64,000 bases of DNA from Saccharopolyspora ipomoeae (GTDB lineage: Bacteria > Actinomycetota > Actinomycetes > Mycobacteriales > Pseudonocardiaceae), in assembly GCF_029952525.1 (NCBI RefSeq), contig NZ_JASAOF010000005.1, positions 186,001 through 250,000 on the forward strand, given 5' to 3'. This document shows positions 8,893 to 19,314 of this stretch, in pieces. The notes under the pieces were generated by a model. That model saw only the letters and a list, made by a program, of their open reading frames with translations, did no database searches and was not told the origin of the DNA. Position 1 is the stretch's first letter. Each line of letters begins with the position of its first letter. The translations under genes were made by a program, and so were the position numbers.

Positions 8893-8926
8893 GCGGTGGG
8901 TCCGCGCGAGGGCGCGGACCCACCGC
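8893..8926 (+). terminator. Strong hairpin terminator after the SDR gene
   Basis: Perfect 15-bp stem: GCGGTGGGTCCGCGC at 8893-8907 pairs with its complement at 8912-8926 around the tetraloop GAGG. It starts six bases after the SDR stop codon and closes the transporter-transketolase-SDR operon. Confidence 0.7.
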
Positions 8927-8941
8927 TGGGACACTTCCCCG

Positions 8942-9319
8942 GTGCGCAAGACACTCCCGATCATCGCCTCGGCGGTGGCTCTGCCGGCCGCGATCCTGAT
9001 CCTGGGCCCCTCGATCACGGTGCGCACCGAAGTCCTGCACCACGAGTCCTCCGGAGAAGCGGGCGTCACCTACGAGCACTCGGGCGCCCGGTGGTCCAGC
9101 GACCTCTACCTGGTGGAGCTCCGCACCATCACGGGCACGAGCTACGAACTCCGGCTCGGCCCGAACGCCGCCGAGCACTACTACCCGGTCGAGCTCTCCT
9201 TCGGCGCCGAACCTCCCGCCATCCGCGACGTGACCTGGCTCCCCGACTCCGTCGCGCTCACCTTCACCAGCGGAGAAGCGCTCCGCGTCCCGGCGAGCAA
9301 CTTCCGAAGCGTCCGGTGA
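8942..9319 (+). CDS. Small membrane-anchored or exported hypothetical protein
   Basis: 125 residues from a GTG at 8942 (VRKTLPIIASAV...). The first 25 residues form a basic start plus a hydrophobic segment ending ILGPSIT, fitting an uncleaved anchor or signal peptide. The rest is soluble with alternating beta-type residues and no motif I recognise. The start is uncertain because the terminator hairpin of the SDR gene lies just upstream and the ribosome site is weak; an in-frame ATG at 8891 would run through the hairpin. Unknown function. Confidence 0.55.
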   Translation: MRKTLPIIASAVALPAAILILGPSITVRTEVLHHESSGEAGVTYEHSGARWSSDLYLVELRTITGTSYELRLGPNAAEHYYPVELSFGAEPPAIRDVTWLPDSVALTFTSGEALRVPASNFRSVR

Positions 9320-9328
9320 CGCCGGACT

Positions 9329-9808
9329 TCACCCGTTCCCGGCCTGCGGCCAGCCGATGATGCCGAACGGGCGGGCCTCGCGGTAGGCGTGCAGGCCTGC
9401 TGCCGGGTAGGCGATGATGTCGGTCGGCAGGTCGTCGACCCGGAACCACGCCAGCTCGTAGCACTTGTCTGGTTCGCGGTTCTCCGGTTCGCCTTGCCAA
9501 GCGAGAACTTCGAAGAAGACGCCGAGCCTGGGTTCGACGCCCGGTGCGGTCGCGTGCAGGGTGTGGACGTGTCGCAGACCGGCGACGTCGATGCGGACGC
9601 CGACCTCCTCCCACGCCTCGCGGATCGCGGCCTCCACCAACGACTCCCCCGCGTCGAGCTTGCCCGACGGCAGGTGCCACATGCCGTCGCCGCAGCTCCC
9701 CCGCCTGCGGCTGAGCAGCACGGACCCGTCGCGCACCAGAATCACGTGCGCATCAACGATCGTCCGATGGACCACGACCCGATCACCCCACACCTCGCAC
9801 CCACGCAA
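9329..9808 (-). CDS. NUDIX hydrolase
   Basis: 159 residues with one complete Nudix box: G-KLDAG-E-SLVEAAI-RE-AW-EE-VG-V, preceded by the DGMWHLPSG strand. The short length and this spacing fit small 8-oxo-dGTP/ADP-ribose-type pyrophosphatases, but specificity cannot be told from the box alone. The first dozen residues may not be translated, since other in-frame starts exist at the VHRTIVDAHVIL strand. It stands alone and converges on the small exported protein gene. Confidence 0.8.
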   Translation of the reverse strand: MRGCEVWGDRVVVHRTIVDAHVILVRDGSVLLSRRRGSCGDGMWHLPSGKLDAGESLVEAAIREAWEEVGVRIDVAGLRHVHTLHATAPGVEPRLGVFFEVLAWQGEPENREPDKCYELAWFRVDDLPTDIIAYPAAGLHAYREARPFGIIGWPQAGNG

Positions 9809-9977
9809 TGCCGATCTCAGGGGAGATCAGAACACGGAACTCGGCTCAGGTCGTGGAACCCGGGCTATGTCATCGGGTGCGATGTTGGTCGCCTCCGCTA
9901 CGGTGCCGGCGTGGAGTAGGAATCGATCTCGCGCGTGACCCGTCGGCCGAGCACTGCGTCGCGCCGGGACCGCGCGC

Positions 9978-10509
9978 ATGACGACCGAAGCTGAAAGCAC
10001 TCGGCTCGTGGTGCTGCCGGGGCCGTCCGGGGCCGGGAAGTCCTCGGTCGCGCGGGAACTGCGGCGACGGGTGGGCCGCGGGGTGGGCTCTGGTGGAGCA
10101 GGACTACATGCGGCGGATCGTGCTGCGGGAGCACGATCCGCCTCGGGCCGCGAACATCGAGTTGCTCTCGCGCACCGCGAGGTTCGCCCTGGACCGCGGC
10201 TTCCACGTCATCCTCAAGGGCATCATGTCCGCTCGCCGGTACGGCGAGATGCTCAGCGGCCTCCACCTCGACCACGCCGGTCGGAGCTTCTTCTACTACC
10301 TCGACGTCAGCTGGACCGAGACGGTGCGGCGGCATTCCACGCGACCGCAGTTCAAGGAGTTCGGAGTGGAGGACATGCGCGGCTGGTTCGGTGATGCCGG
10401 ACCGTTGGACGCGGTCCCCGAAACGCGCATAGCGGAGAGCTCAACGCTGGAGGAGACCGTCGCGCGCATCCGCGCGGAGGCGTTTGCGTGCCAGTCCGGC
10501 GCTCGCTGA
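9978..10509 (+). pseudogene. P-loop kinase, interrupted by a one-base frameshift
   Basis: The first part (from ATG 9978) carries the Walker A motif GPSGAGKSS then ELRRRVGRG. The frame must shift at the four-G run at 10080-10083 to continue as GWALVEQDYMRRIVLRE..., which runs to a stop at 10507-10509. With three Gs the two halves read as one continuous protein of about 176 residues of an uncharacterised AAA/zeta-toxin-like small kinase family, including the YYLDV strand and the R-H-x-T-R-P basic motif. The break is either a genuine inactivating mutation or a homopolymer sequencing error. Confidence 0.75.
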
Positions 10510-10538
10510 CACCCCTCCTGCTTCAACCCTCAAGACAG

Positions 10539-10557
10539 TTAGGTAAGCCTACGCTAT
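10539..10557. promoter_or_regulatory. Iron box (DtxR/IdeR-type operator)
   Basis: TTAGGTAAGCCTACGCTAT matches the 19-base actinobacterial iron box consensus at about 15 positions, including the full left half TTAGGT and the central AGCCTA. It ends ten bases before the methyltransferase start and overlaps where its -10 element must be, the geometry of an iron-dependent repressor site. Confidence 0.65.
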
Positions 10558-10566
10558 TCTCTGGTC

Positions 10567-11400
10567 ATGTCTGGTTCACCGTCCACCACACCATCGAGCC
10601 CGCGACTGGGTGAGGGCCTTTCGCTCCGGAGGATGCCCGCGCACTGGATGCTCGGGCGACTCGGCAAACGGGTCATGCGCCCGGGCGGGTTCGGCCCTTC
10701 CCAGCGGATGATCGACAAACTCGGGATCGGTCCAGAGGACGACGTGGTGGAGATGTGGCCTGGGCTGGGACGCACCACCGCGCTCGCCCTCGCCGGGAAC
10801 CCGCGCTCCTACGTGGGCATCGAACGCGGAGAAGCGGAAGCAGCCCGCGCCCGGGCGGCCTTGACCACTGCGCAGCAGGAATGCCGAGTCGCGCCCGTGC
10901 ACAGCACGGGACTCGCCGACCGCAGCGCCTCGGTGCTCTACGGCGAAGCGCTGCTCACCCTGGAACCCGCCAGCCGCAAGGTCCAGATCGTCGCCGAGGC
11001 CGCCCGCCTGCTGCGTTCGCACGGCCGCTACGGCATCCACGAACTGCTCCTCACCCCCGACGGGCTCACCGAAGCCGCCAAGTCCGAGATCCAGGCCACC
11101 CTGTCCAAGGTCCTGCGCGTCGGCGCGCGCCCGCTCACCCGCACCGAGTGGCACCAACTCCTAGACGAGGGCGGATTCACCCCGCACGCCGAGGAAACCT
11201 GCCCACTGCTGCTGCTCGACCCCAGGACCGTGGTCGCCGACGAAGGTGTCAGCGGCACCGCAGGAATCCTGGCCCGCTCATTAGCCCATCCCCACGTGCT
11301 CCCCCGGCTCGCCAGGATCTGGCGAACCTTCCACCGCTACCGCGATCACCTCGGCGCGATCACCCTCGTCGCCCAACGATCAACAGCGAACTCGCGTTAG
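10567..11400 (+). CDS. Class I SAM-dependent methyltransferase, likely iron-regulated
   Basis: 277 residues. A Rossmann methyltransferase core is visible: VVEMWPGLGRTTALALAG is motif I (E/D-x-G-x-G variant) and YVGIERGE ends strand 2 with an acidic residue. The later LYGEALLTLEP and LLRSHGRYGIHELLL strands match motifs IV-V. No substrate signature is visible. There is no strong ribosome site and the ATG is only ten bases from the iron box, so the transcript may be nearly leaderless. The box predicts expression under iron limitation, but no siderophore genes adjoin it. Confidence 0.75.
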   Translation: MSGSPSTTPSSPRLGEGLSLRRMPAHWMLGRLGKRVMRPGGFGPSQRMIDKLGIGPEDDVVEMWPGLGRTTALALAGNPRSYVGIERGEAEAARARAALTTAQQECRVAPVHSTGLADRSASVLYGEALLTLEPASRKVQIVAEAARLLRSHGRYGIHELLLTPDGLTEAAKSEIQATLSKVLRVGARPLTRTEWHQLLDEGGFTPHAEETCPLLLLDPRTVVADEGVSGTAGILARSLAHPHVLPRLARIWRTFHRYRDHLGAITLVAQRSTANSR

Positions 11401-11523
11401 GCGCAGGGCTCCCAGGCAACGCGCGGACCAGCAACGCACCCGACGACACCGACTCCTCACACCCTGTCAAACCCGACGTCTCGACGGCCGCCGCAAGCCT
11501 GGTACTGGAATCCCGCCCGCTCA

Positions 11524-12468
11524 TCAGCCGTTGGGGATCGGAGTTCCGGTGAGTTCTTCGGAGACCTGCCACAAGCGGCGGGCTTCGTCGGTGCTGCGAA
11601 GGCTCGGGTAGAGCGCCTGCGCTCCGGGCGGGCCGCCCATGCGCCCCGGCCAGCTGGGACCGTAGAACCCACCGCGCTCGGCTGCGGGAGAGGTGGCGGC
11701 GTGGAGGGCGGAAAGCTGTGCGGTGCGGACCGTCCCGACCAGGATGCCGCGGGCGGACAGGGCGCGAATCAGGCGCACGCCCAGTGTGTCCCGGGAGCGT
11801 CCGACCTCGGGACGTGCGGCGAGCAGACTCGTCGGAGCCACCCCGGGATGGGAGAGGTTGCTCGTGATGCCCCAGCCGTGGGCTCGGCTGCACCGGTCGA
11901 GTTCGAGGCCGAAGAGCCCGAACGCGATCTTGGACTGGCGGTAGGCCTTCATGCCGTCGTAGCCGCGCTCCCAGTTCAGGTCGTCCCAGTTGATCGCTCC
12001 CCGCCTGGCCGCGACGCTGACCTGCGAGGTCACCTGCGCCCGGCCGGCGCGCAGCAGCGGCAGCAGGTGGGCCACCAGGGCGAAGTGGCCGAGGTGGTTG
12101 GTGCCGAACTGCAGCTCGAACCCGTCGGACGTCGTCTGCCGATCGGGCGGGGTCATGACCCCGGCGTTGTTGATGAGCAGGTGGATCGGCCGTCCCTCGG
12201 CTCGCAGCGTCTCACCGAGCGCTGCGACGGAGGAGAGCGAGGACAGGTCGAGCTCGCGGAGCGAGACCTCAGCGCGAGGTGCCGACCGACGGATCGTGGT
12301 GATCGCCGCCGCGCCCTTGCCCGGGTTGCGAACGGGCAGGAGCACCTCGGCCCCGGCCGCGGCGAGCCTCGTGGCGATGCCGAGGCCGATCCCGTCGCTC
12401 GCGCCGGTGACGACGGCGCGCTTGCCGGACAGGTCGGGGACGGTGATGTCGATGGGCGTGCGCGGCAT
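11524..12468 (-). CDS. SDR oxidoreductase (retinol dehydrogenase/WW-oxidoreductase-like)
   Basis: 314 residues, the longer SDR type. TGASDGIG cofactor motif, VRNPGK after strand 2 (Arg favours NADP), NNAGVM, and a catalytic region YRQSK. Ribosome site AGGAGTGG precedes the ATG at 12468. It is divergent from an MmyB-type regulator; SDR plus this regulator class is a recurrent actinobacterial pair, where the regulator usually represses its neighbour. Substrate unknown. Confidence 0.82.
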   Translation of the reverse strand: MPRTPIDITVPDLSGKRAVVTGASDGIGLGIATRLAAAGAEVLLPVRNPGKGAAAITTIRRSAPRAEVSLRELDLSSLSSVAALGETLRAEGRPIHLLINNAGVMTPPDRQTTSDGFELQFGTNHLGHFALVAHLLPLLRAGRAQVTSQVSVAARRGAINWDDLNWERGYDGMKAYRQSKIAFGLFGLELDRCSRAHGWGITSNLSHPGVAPTSLLAARPEVGRSRDTLGVRLIRALSARGILVGTVRTAQLSALHAATSPAAERGGFYGPSWPGRMGGPPGAQALYPSLRSTDEARRLWQVSEELTGTPIPNG

Positions 12469-12661
12469 GTTCCCACTCCTGGAAGTCCGTGTTGTCGCCT
12501 CCACCGTCGTGGAAGACACCGGCGCCGTGCAGGGATTCTCGATCCGCTGATCAGCAAGTCCACTGATCGGAGCCTCGACCACCGCCGCGGCCCGGGCAAC
12601 TCGGCAAGGGCGGATCGACGATCCGTGGCTGCCGGGGTGCGCGAGCGGTAGAAACGTGCGC

Positions 12662-13504
12662 ATGACCATCGATCGGGCAGGGCTGGCGGAGTTCCTCCGG
12701 CGCCGCCGCGAGTCCCTGCAACCCGAGGACGTCGGTCTGCCTCGCGGACAACGCCGCCGGACTCGCGGGCTGCGGCGGGAGGAGGTGGCCGCGCTGTGCC
12801 ACATGTCGACCGACTACTACGCGCGCCTCGAACGGGAACGCGGGCCTCGGACGTCCGAGCAGATGATCGCCTCCATCGCGCAAGGACTCCACCTCTCCCT
12901 CGACGAGCGCGACCACCTGTTCCGGCTCGCCGGGCACGTCCCGCCCGCTCGGGGCGTGGACAGCGAGCACATCAGCCCCGGTCTGCTGCGCGTCCTCGAC
13001 CGGCTGGACGACACGCCCGCGGAGATCGTCACCGAGCTCGGCGAGACGCTCCGGCAGACGCGGTTGGGCGTCGCGCTCACCGGTGATCTCACCGGATTCA
13101 GCGGCCCGGCGCGCAGCATCGGGTACCGGTGGTTCACCGACCCCGGGACGCGGTGTCGCTACGCCCCGGAGGAGCACGAGTTCCTCACGCGCGTGTTCGT
13201 CTCCGGGCTGCGCGCGGTGGCCACGCTGCGGGGGCCGGGTTCCCGCGCCGCGCACTACGCCGAACTGCTGCTGGCCGAGAGCGAGGAGTTCCGGCAGGTG
13301 TGGGAGGAGCACGAGATCGGCATCCGCCCCAGGGAGGTCAAGCACTTCATCCACCCCGAGGTCGGCGCGTTGGAGCTGACCTGCCAGACGCTGCTCGACC
13401 CGGACCAGTCGCACTCCCTGCTCGTCTACACCGCCGTTCCCGGCAGCGAGAGCCACGAGAAATTGCGGTTGCTGTCCGTCCTGGGCTCGGAAGCCCTGCG
13501 CTGA
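12662..13504 (+). CDS. XRE-family regulator with MmyB-like ligand-binding domain
   Basis: 280 residues. N-terminal helix-turn-helix: the [29 protein letters not shown] segment is the signature of this subfamily. From about residue 110 comes the PAS-like MmyB domain ([21 protein letters not shown]..., [39 protein letters not shown]). Known members bind fatty-acid-like or antibiotic ligands. The ATG at 12662 or a GTG two codons earlier could be the start. It faces away from the SDR gene and probably controls it. Confidence 0.85.
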   Translation: MTIDRAGLAEFLRRRRESLQPEDVGLPRGQRRRTRGLRREEVAALCHMSTDYYARLERERGPRTSEQMIASIAQGLHLSLDERDHLFRLAGHVPPARGVDSEHISPGLLRVLDRLDDTPAEIVTELGETLRQTRLGVALTGDLTGFSGPARSIGYRWFTDPGTRCRYAPEEHEFLTRVFVSGLRAVATLRGPGSRAAHYAELLLAESEEFRQVWEEHEIGIRPREVKHFIHPEVGALELTCQTLLDPDQSHSLLVYTAVPGSESHEKLRLLSVLGSEALR

Positions 13505-13579
13505 GCGGCGCTGATCAGCTACCGGAAAGTCCGCTCCGGACGGAACCGCGGGATGCCCAAGCCCGTCACGGCACGGCCC

Positions 13580-14458
13580 TCACCAGCGGAACCGCACGAC
13601 CCCCGCGGTCAGTCGCTGCACCCGTTCGGCGTCGCGGATGCCGTCGATCTCCACGATGCGACCGCCCACCACGGTGAAGGCCATGATCGACACCGGGCGG
13701 CCGGACCGGGCGGTGACCACGCCGGGCAGGCCGTTGACGAGCACCGGGTGGATTTCGGCGCCGCGACTCGCCCCGGACTGCCGGGCGATGTGCTCAGCGC
13801 CTCGATACACCGCAGGCCGCCGCCGGCCGCCGTAATCGGCGCGGAAGACGACGTCGGGGTCGAGCAGCCGCACCAGCTCGGCGAAGTCGCCGCCTGCAGC
13901 CGCGGCGAAGAACGCGTCCACCACCGCGCGCTGCCTGGCGTCGTCCTCGTCGGGGGCGGGTGGAGCCGCACCTCGGACGCGTCGCCGCGCACGACTCGCG
14001 AGCTGCCTGGCCGCCGCAGGGGTGCGGTCCACCAGCGGCGCGACCTCGTCGAAGGGCACCTCGAACATGTCGTGCAGCACGAAGGCCAACCGCTCGGCCG
14101 GGCTGAGCGACTCCAGCACCACCAGCAGCGCGAGGCTGACCGAGTCGGCGAGCAGCGCCTTCTGCTCCGGATCATCGCCGTCGGCCGAGACCACGGGGTC
14201 GGGCAGCGGGGTGTCGCCGAGCTCTTCACGGCGACGCCGACGTGAGCGCAGCAGGTGCAGCGCTTCGCGCGCGACGACCGTGGTCAACCAGCCACCGAGA
14301 TTGCCGATGTCGCCGGGCTCCGCGCGGCTCAGCGGCAGCCAGGCGTTCTGCACCGCGTCCTCCGCGTCGCTCACCGACCCGAGCATCCGGTAGGCCACCG
14401 CGCGAAGTCGCGGCCGGTGCTGCTCGAACCGCTGAGCGAGCTGGTCGTCTCCCGCCAC
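13580..14458 (-). CDS. ECF sigma factor, ECF41/SigJ type with SnoaL-like C-terminal domain
   Basis: 292 residues from a GTG start with a GGAGGG ribosome site. Sigma region 2 (FEQHRPRLRAVAYRMLGSVSDAEDAVQNAWL) and region 4 (LSPAERLAFVLHDMFEVPFDEVAPLVDRTPAAARQLASRARRRV) are followed by about 110 residues of SnoaL/NTF2 fold. That fused domain replaces an anti-sigma factor and controls activity in ECF41 proteins. The usual DGGG motif of this domain appears as DYGGRRR. The divergent gene is a VOC-fold protein; ECF41 sigmas typically drive a neighbouring oxidoreductase or carboxymuconolactone decarboxylase gene. Confidence 0.88.
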   Translation of the reverse strand: MAGDDQLAQRFEQHRPRLRAVAYRMLGSVSDAEDAVQNAWLPLSRAEPGDIGNLGGWLTTVVAREALHLLRSRRRRREELGDTPLPDPVVSADGDDPEQKALLADSVSLALLVVLESLSPAERLAFVLHDMFEVPFDEVAPLVDRTPAAARQLASRARRRVRGAAPPAPDEDDARQRAVVDAFFAAAAGGDFAELVRLLDPDVVFRADYGGRRRPAVYRGAEHIARQSGASRGAEIHPVLVNGLPGVVTARSGRPVSIMAFTVVGGRIVEIDGIRDAERVQRLTAGVVRFRW

Positions 14459-14538
14459 CTGTCACACCGTCCCTCCGGCCGGGCTCATCAGGGTGAGCCC
14501 ACCGGTCCACAGGATGTGACGACGAGGGAGGAACGGCC

Positions 14539-14925
14539 ATGTCCGACAACGCCAGTGATTTCGTCAGCGTCAGGTACATGGTCGATGACGTCGACGAGGC
14601 CATCGACTTCTACACCGGCCATCTCGGCTTCACCGTCCGGAACGACTTCGCGCCGGCGTTCGCCGACGTCACCCGGGGAAACCTCCGGCTGCTGCTGAGC
14701 GGTCCGGCAAGTTCAGCCGGGCGGCCGATGCCGGACGGCGCGGTCCCCGGGCCAGGCGGGTGGAACCGGATCCACCTCATCGTCGATGATCTCGCTGCCG
14801 AGGTGGATCGGCTGCGCGCGGAAGGCGTCGATTTCCGCAACGAGATCGTCCGCGGTCCAGGCGGCCGGCAGGTCCTGCTGCGAGATCCGTCGGGCAACGT
14901 GCTGGAGCTGTTCCAGACCCGCTGA
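14539..14925 (+). CDS. VOC-superfamily (glyoxalase/dioxygenase fold) protein
   Basis: 128 residues, a single VOC domain of paired beta-alpha-beta-beta-beta units. The first unit is VRYMVDDVDEAIDFYTGHLGFTV and the second WNRIHLIVDDLAAEVDRLRAEGVDFRNEI, ending GGRQVLLRDPSGNVLELFQ with the metal-site Glu. GGAGGAA precedes the ATG. It could be a small-molecule-modifying enzyme or a binding protein. Its position divergent from the ECF41 sigma gene makes it that sigma factor's likely target. Confidence 0.82.
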   Translation: MSDNASDFVSVRYMVDDVDEAIDFYTGHLGFTVRNDFAPAFADVTRGNLRLLLSGPASSAGRPMPDGAVPGPGGWNRIHLIVDDLAAEVDRLRAEGVDFRNEIVRGPGGRQVLLRDPSGNVLELFQTR

Positions 14926-14983
14926 GGCGCAGGGCAGAAGTCGGCGGTGTTCTCCCCGCCGTGTTCAACATATAGCGCACCCC

Positions 14984-15003
14984 GGGGCTTGCGGCAAGGC
15001 CCC
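14984..15003. promoter_or_regulatory. Rifamycin-associated element (RAE)
   Basis: GGGGCTTGCGGCAAGGCCCC, an inverted repeat that matches the rifamycin-associated element described upstream of rifamycin-inactivating and helR genes in actinobacteria (from memory of the published consensus). It lies 20 bases before the -35 box of the rifampin monooxygenase gene. Confidence 0.85.
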
Positions 15004-15022
15004 GGGGGTGGTGCAAACTCCC

Positions 15023-16494
<1,472 letters not shown>

Positions 16495-16565
16495 CTCATT
16501 TCTCGCTCCGACACGCCCATGTTGGTGTTGGACGTCGCCTCAGACCCCACATGTAGAGTGTCGCT
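16495..16565 (+). promoter_or_regulatory. Promoter region before the nrdA riboswitch
   Basis: Short gap after rox. A plausible promoter is TTGGAC at 16528-16533 with TGTAGA at 16552-16557 (18-base spacer), placing the start of transcription at or just before the riboswitch. The boxes are far from consensus, so the call is tentative. Confidence 0.35.
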
Positions 16566-16796
16566 CGCTGGTGGTTCACCGGGCCCGCGCGGGTCCGGTG
16601 TGGCAACAGGGAACCCGGTGCGAATCCGGGACTGCCCCGCAGCGGTGAACGGGAACGACCGCCGTCATCACGCACTGAGCCCCTCGGGTTCGGGAAGCGA
16701 CGGTTAGTAGGACCGGTCTCGTGGTGGGGAAGTTTTCATGAAAACTTCCCCGCCCCGAACGAGACCGGACGCCCGTGAGTCCGAAGACCTGCCATC
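16566..16796 (+). ncRNA. Cobalamin riboswitch controlling nrdAB
   Basis: Class I adenosylcobalamin aptamer. The landmarks are in order: GGTTCACCGGG start, the AACCCGGTGCGAATCCGGGA stem, CTGCCCCGCAGCGGTGAA, and the B12 box GAGTCCGAAGACCTGCCAT at 16777-16795. It sits about 140 bases before the nrdA start. When cobalamin is plentiful it should shut off the B12-independent class I reductase, as shown for nrdABS in Streptomyces. The variable peripheral stem is enlarged by the dispersed palindrome. The downstream platform shares an 18-base GAGCTCGCGAGGAGAGAG with the metE leader, containing the ribosome site. Confidence 0.9.
16713..16768. repeat. Dispersed palindrome inside the nrdA riboswitch
   Basis: A 26-bp perfect palindrome at 16726-16751, centred on CATG, with the family core AAGTTTTCATGAAAACTT. 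It is capped onto a second stem (CCGGTCTCGT at 16713-16722 pairing with 16759-16768), so RNA would fold as one long hairpin in the riboswitch's facultative peripheral arm. Conserved aptamer positions are untouched. Confidence 0.85.
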
Positions 16797-16938
16797 GGCG
16801 CGCGCACGACCGTGCGCGCCGTCCGGGACCTCGCGGGAGGGTCCACGCGGACATGCGACGAGCGCTGCCGTCGCGTCCTCGCGTGCTGTCGCCGCCGGTT
16901 CCGGGCACGACTTCCGAGCTCGCGAGGAGAGAGTCCCG

Positions 16939-19314
16939 GTGACCGACACCGCACTGTCCGAACCCATTCCGCTCACCCGGGCGTCCACCGTGGTCGAGCA
17001 GGCCTGCGCGGGGCTCGTCGACGTGGACCCGTCGGCGGTGCTCACCGAGGTCGAGCGCAACATCTACCCCGGGATCGGCGAGGCCGAGCTGAGCGAAGCG
17101 CTCATCATGTCCGCGCGCACGCTCGTGGAGTCCGAGCCGAACTACTCCCGGGTCACCGCGCGGCTGCTGCTGGACAAGCTGCGCGGCGAAGCGCTCAGCC
17201 ACCTGGCCGGAACGCCGCGGCAGGCCGACCAGGACCAGATGCGCGACGACTACGCCGCCTACTTCGCCGACTACGTGCGGCACGGCATCGACCTGGGCCG
17301 GCTGGACCCGGAGCTGGCGCGCTTCGACCTGCCGCGCCTGGGCGCGGCGCTGGAGGCCGAGCGCGACCTGGCCTTCGACTTCCTGGGGCTGCAGACCCTC
17401 TACGACCGGTACTTCCTGCACGACGGCGGCACCCGCTTCGAGCTGCCGCAGGCGTTCTTCATGCGGGTCGCGATGGGCCTGGCGCTGCGCGAGGACGACC
17501 GCGACGCGCGGGCCGTCGAGTTCTACCGGTTGCTGTCGTCGTTCGACTTCATGGCCTCCACGCCCACGCTGTTCAACTCCGGGACCACCCGGCCGCAGCT
17601 GTCCTCGTGCTTCCTGACCACTGTGGACGACGACCTGCAGTCGATCTTCAGCTCGTACCGGAACAACGCGCTGCTGGCCAAGTACTCCGGTGGCCTGGGC
17701 AACGACTGGACGCCGGTGCGCGGCATCGGCGCGCACATCCACGGCACCAACGGCGAGTCGCAGGGCGTGGTGCCGTTCCTCAAGATCGCCAACGACACGG
17801 CGGTGGCGGTCAACCAGGGCGGCAAGCGCAAGGGCGCGGTGTGCGCCTACCTGGAGACCTGGCACATCGACGTCGAGGAGTTCCTCGACCTGCGCAAGAA
17901 CACCGGTGACGACCGGCGGCGCACCCACGACATGAACACCGCGAACTGGGTGCCCGACGAGTTCCTGCACCGCGTCGAGGCCGACGAGTCCTGGACCCTG
18001 TTCTCCCCGGACGAGACCCCTGACCTGCACGACCTCTACGGCGAGGAGTTCGCCGAGCGCTACCGCGCCTACGAGGCCGCGGCCGATCGCGGCGAGATCC
18101 GGGTGTTCCGGCGGGTGCGCGCGGTGGAGCTGTGGCGGCGGATGCTGACCATGCTGTTCGAGACCGGGCACCCGTGGATCACCTTCAAGGACCCGTGCAA
18201 CCTGCGCTCGCCGCAGCGGCACACCGGCGTGGTGCACTCGTCGAACCTGTGCACCGAGATCACCCTGAACACCGCCGCCGACGAGGTCGCGGTGTGCAAC
18301 CTGGGGTCGGTGAACCTCGCCCGGCACGTCACCGCCGAGGGGCTCGACCGCGACCGGCTGGCCGCGACCGTGCGCACGGCGGTGCGGATGCTGGACAACG
18401 TGATCGACATCAACTTCTACACGATCCCGGAGGCGGAGCGGTCCAACTCCCGGCACCGGCCGGTCGGGCTCGGGCTGATGGGCTTCTCCGACGCGCTGCT
18501 CGCCCAGCGGATCCCGATGTCCTCGCCGGAGGCGGTGGAGTTCGCCGACCGCAGCATGGAGGAGATCAGCTACCACGCGATCGCGGCCTCCAGCGCTCTC
18601 GCCGAGGAGCGGGGGCGCTACGAGACCTTCGACGGATCGCTGTGGAGCCGGGGCGTGCTGCCGATCGACTCGCAGGAGTTCCTGCGCCCCTCGCGCGAAC
18701 TGGACGGTTCGTCCGCTCTGGACTGGGACGCGCTGCGGGAACGCGTGCGCGACAACGGGATGCGCAACTCCAACGTGATGGCGATCGCGCCGACCGCGAC
18801 CATCGCCAACATCTGCGGAGTCGGGCAGTCGATCGAACCGCTGTACCGCAACCTCTACGTCAAGTCGAACATGTCCGGTGACTTCACCGTTGTCAACCCG
18901 CACCTGGTGGCCGACCTCAAGCGCGCCGGGCTGTGGGACGAGGCGATGGTGGCGGACCTGAAGTTCTTCGACGGCTCGCTGGGACCGATCGACCGGATCC
19001 CCGACGAGCTGAAGTCCCTCTACGCCACGGCCTTCGAGATCGAGCCGCGGTGGCTGGTCGAGGCCGCGGCGCGGCGGCAGAAGTGGATCGACCAGGCCCA
19101 GTCGCTGAACCTGTACCTGGCCACGCCCAGCGGCCGCAAGCTCGACGAGCTCTACCGGCTGGCCTGGCGCAAGGGCCTCAAGACCACCTACTACCTGCGC
19201 TCCTCCAGCGCCACCCACGTGGAGAAGTCCACGCTGCGCGGAACCGACGGCAAGCTCAACGCCGTCCCGGCCGCCTGCTCGGTGGAGGACCCGGAATGCG
19301 AGGCATGCCAGTGA
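16939..19314 (+). CDS. nrdA: Ribonucleoside-diphosphate reductase alpha subunit, class I
   Basis: 791 residues from a GTG with a GAGGAGAGAG ribosome site. An ATP-cone allosteric domain occupies roughly the first 100 residues. Catalytic elements follow: SSCFLTT (first redox cysteine), SSNLCTEI (thiyl-radical cysteine with the Asn and Glu partners), CNLGSVNL (second redox cysteine), the radical-relay tyrosine pair in [11 protein letters not shown], and a C-terminal CEACQ shuttle pair. It reduces NDPs to dNDPs with NrdB. It is B12-independent and lies under a cobalamin riboswitch, so a B12-dependent NrdJ probably exists elsewhere. Its stop overlaps the nrdB start. Confidence 0.95.
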   Translation: MTDTALSEPIPLTRASTVVEQACAGLVDVDPSAVLTEVERNIYPGIGEAELSEALIMSARTLVESEPNYSRVTARLLLDKLRGEALSHLAGTPRQADQDQMRDDYAAYFADYVRHGIDLGRLDPELARFDLPRLGAALEAERDLAFDFLGLQTLYDRYFLHDGGTRFELPQAFFMRVAMGLALREDDRDARAVEFYRLLSSFDFMASTPTLFNSGTTRPQLSSCFLTTVDDDLQSIFSSYRNNALLAKYSGGLGNDWTPVRGIGAHIHGTNGESQGVVPFLKIANDTAVAVNQGGKRKGAVCAYLETWHIDVEEFLDLRKNTGDDRRRTHDMNTANWVPDEFLHRVEADESWTLFSPDETPDLHDLYGEEFAERYRAYEAAADRGEIRVFRRVRAVELWRRMLTMLFETGHPWITFKDPCNLRSPQRHTGVVHSSNLCTEITLNTAADEVAVCNLGSVNLARHVTAEGLDRDRLAATVRTAVRMLDNVIDINFYTIPEAERSNSRHRPVGLGLMGFSDALLAQRIPMSSPEAVEFADRSMEEISYHAIAASSALAEERGRYETFDGSLWSRGVLPIDSQEFLRPSRELDGSSALDWDALRERVRDNGMRNSNVMAIAPTATIANICGVGQSIEPLYRNLYVKSNMSGDFTVVNPHLVADLKRAGLWDEAMVADLKFFDGSLGPIDRIPDELKSLYATAFEIEPRWLVEAAARRQKWIDQAQSLNLYLATPSGRKLDELYRLAWRKGLKTTYYLRSSSATHVEKSTLRGTDGKLNAVPAACSVEDPECEACQ

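Noticed and set aside
16738-16938. N-terminal extension of NrdA starting at the palindrome ATG
   Set aside because: The frame is open, but it runs through the riboswitch and its platform, and the known NrdA start lies at the GTG with a strong ribosome site. Kept only as a speculative finding.
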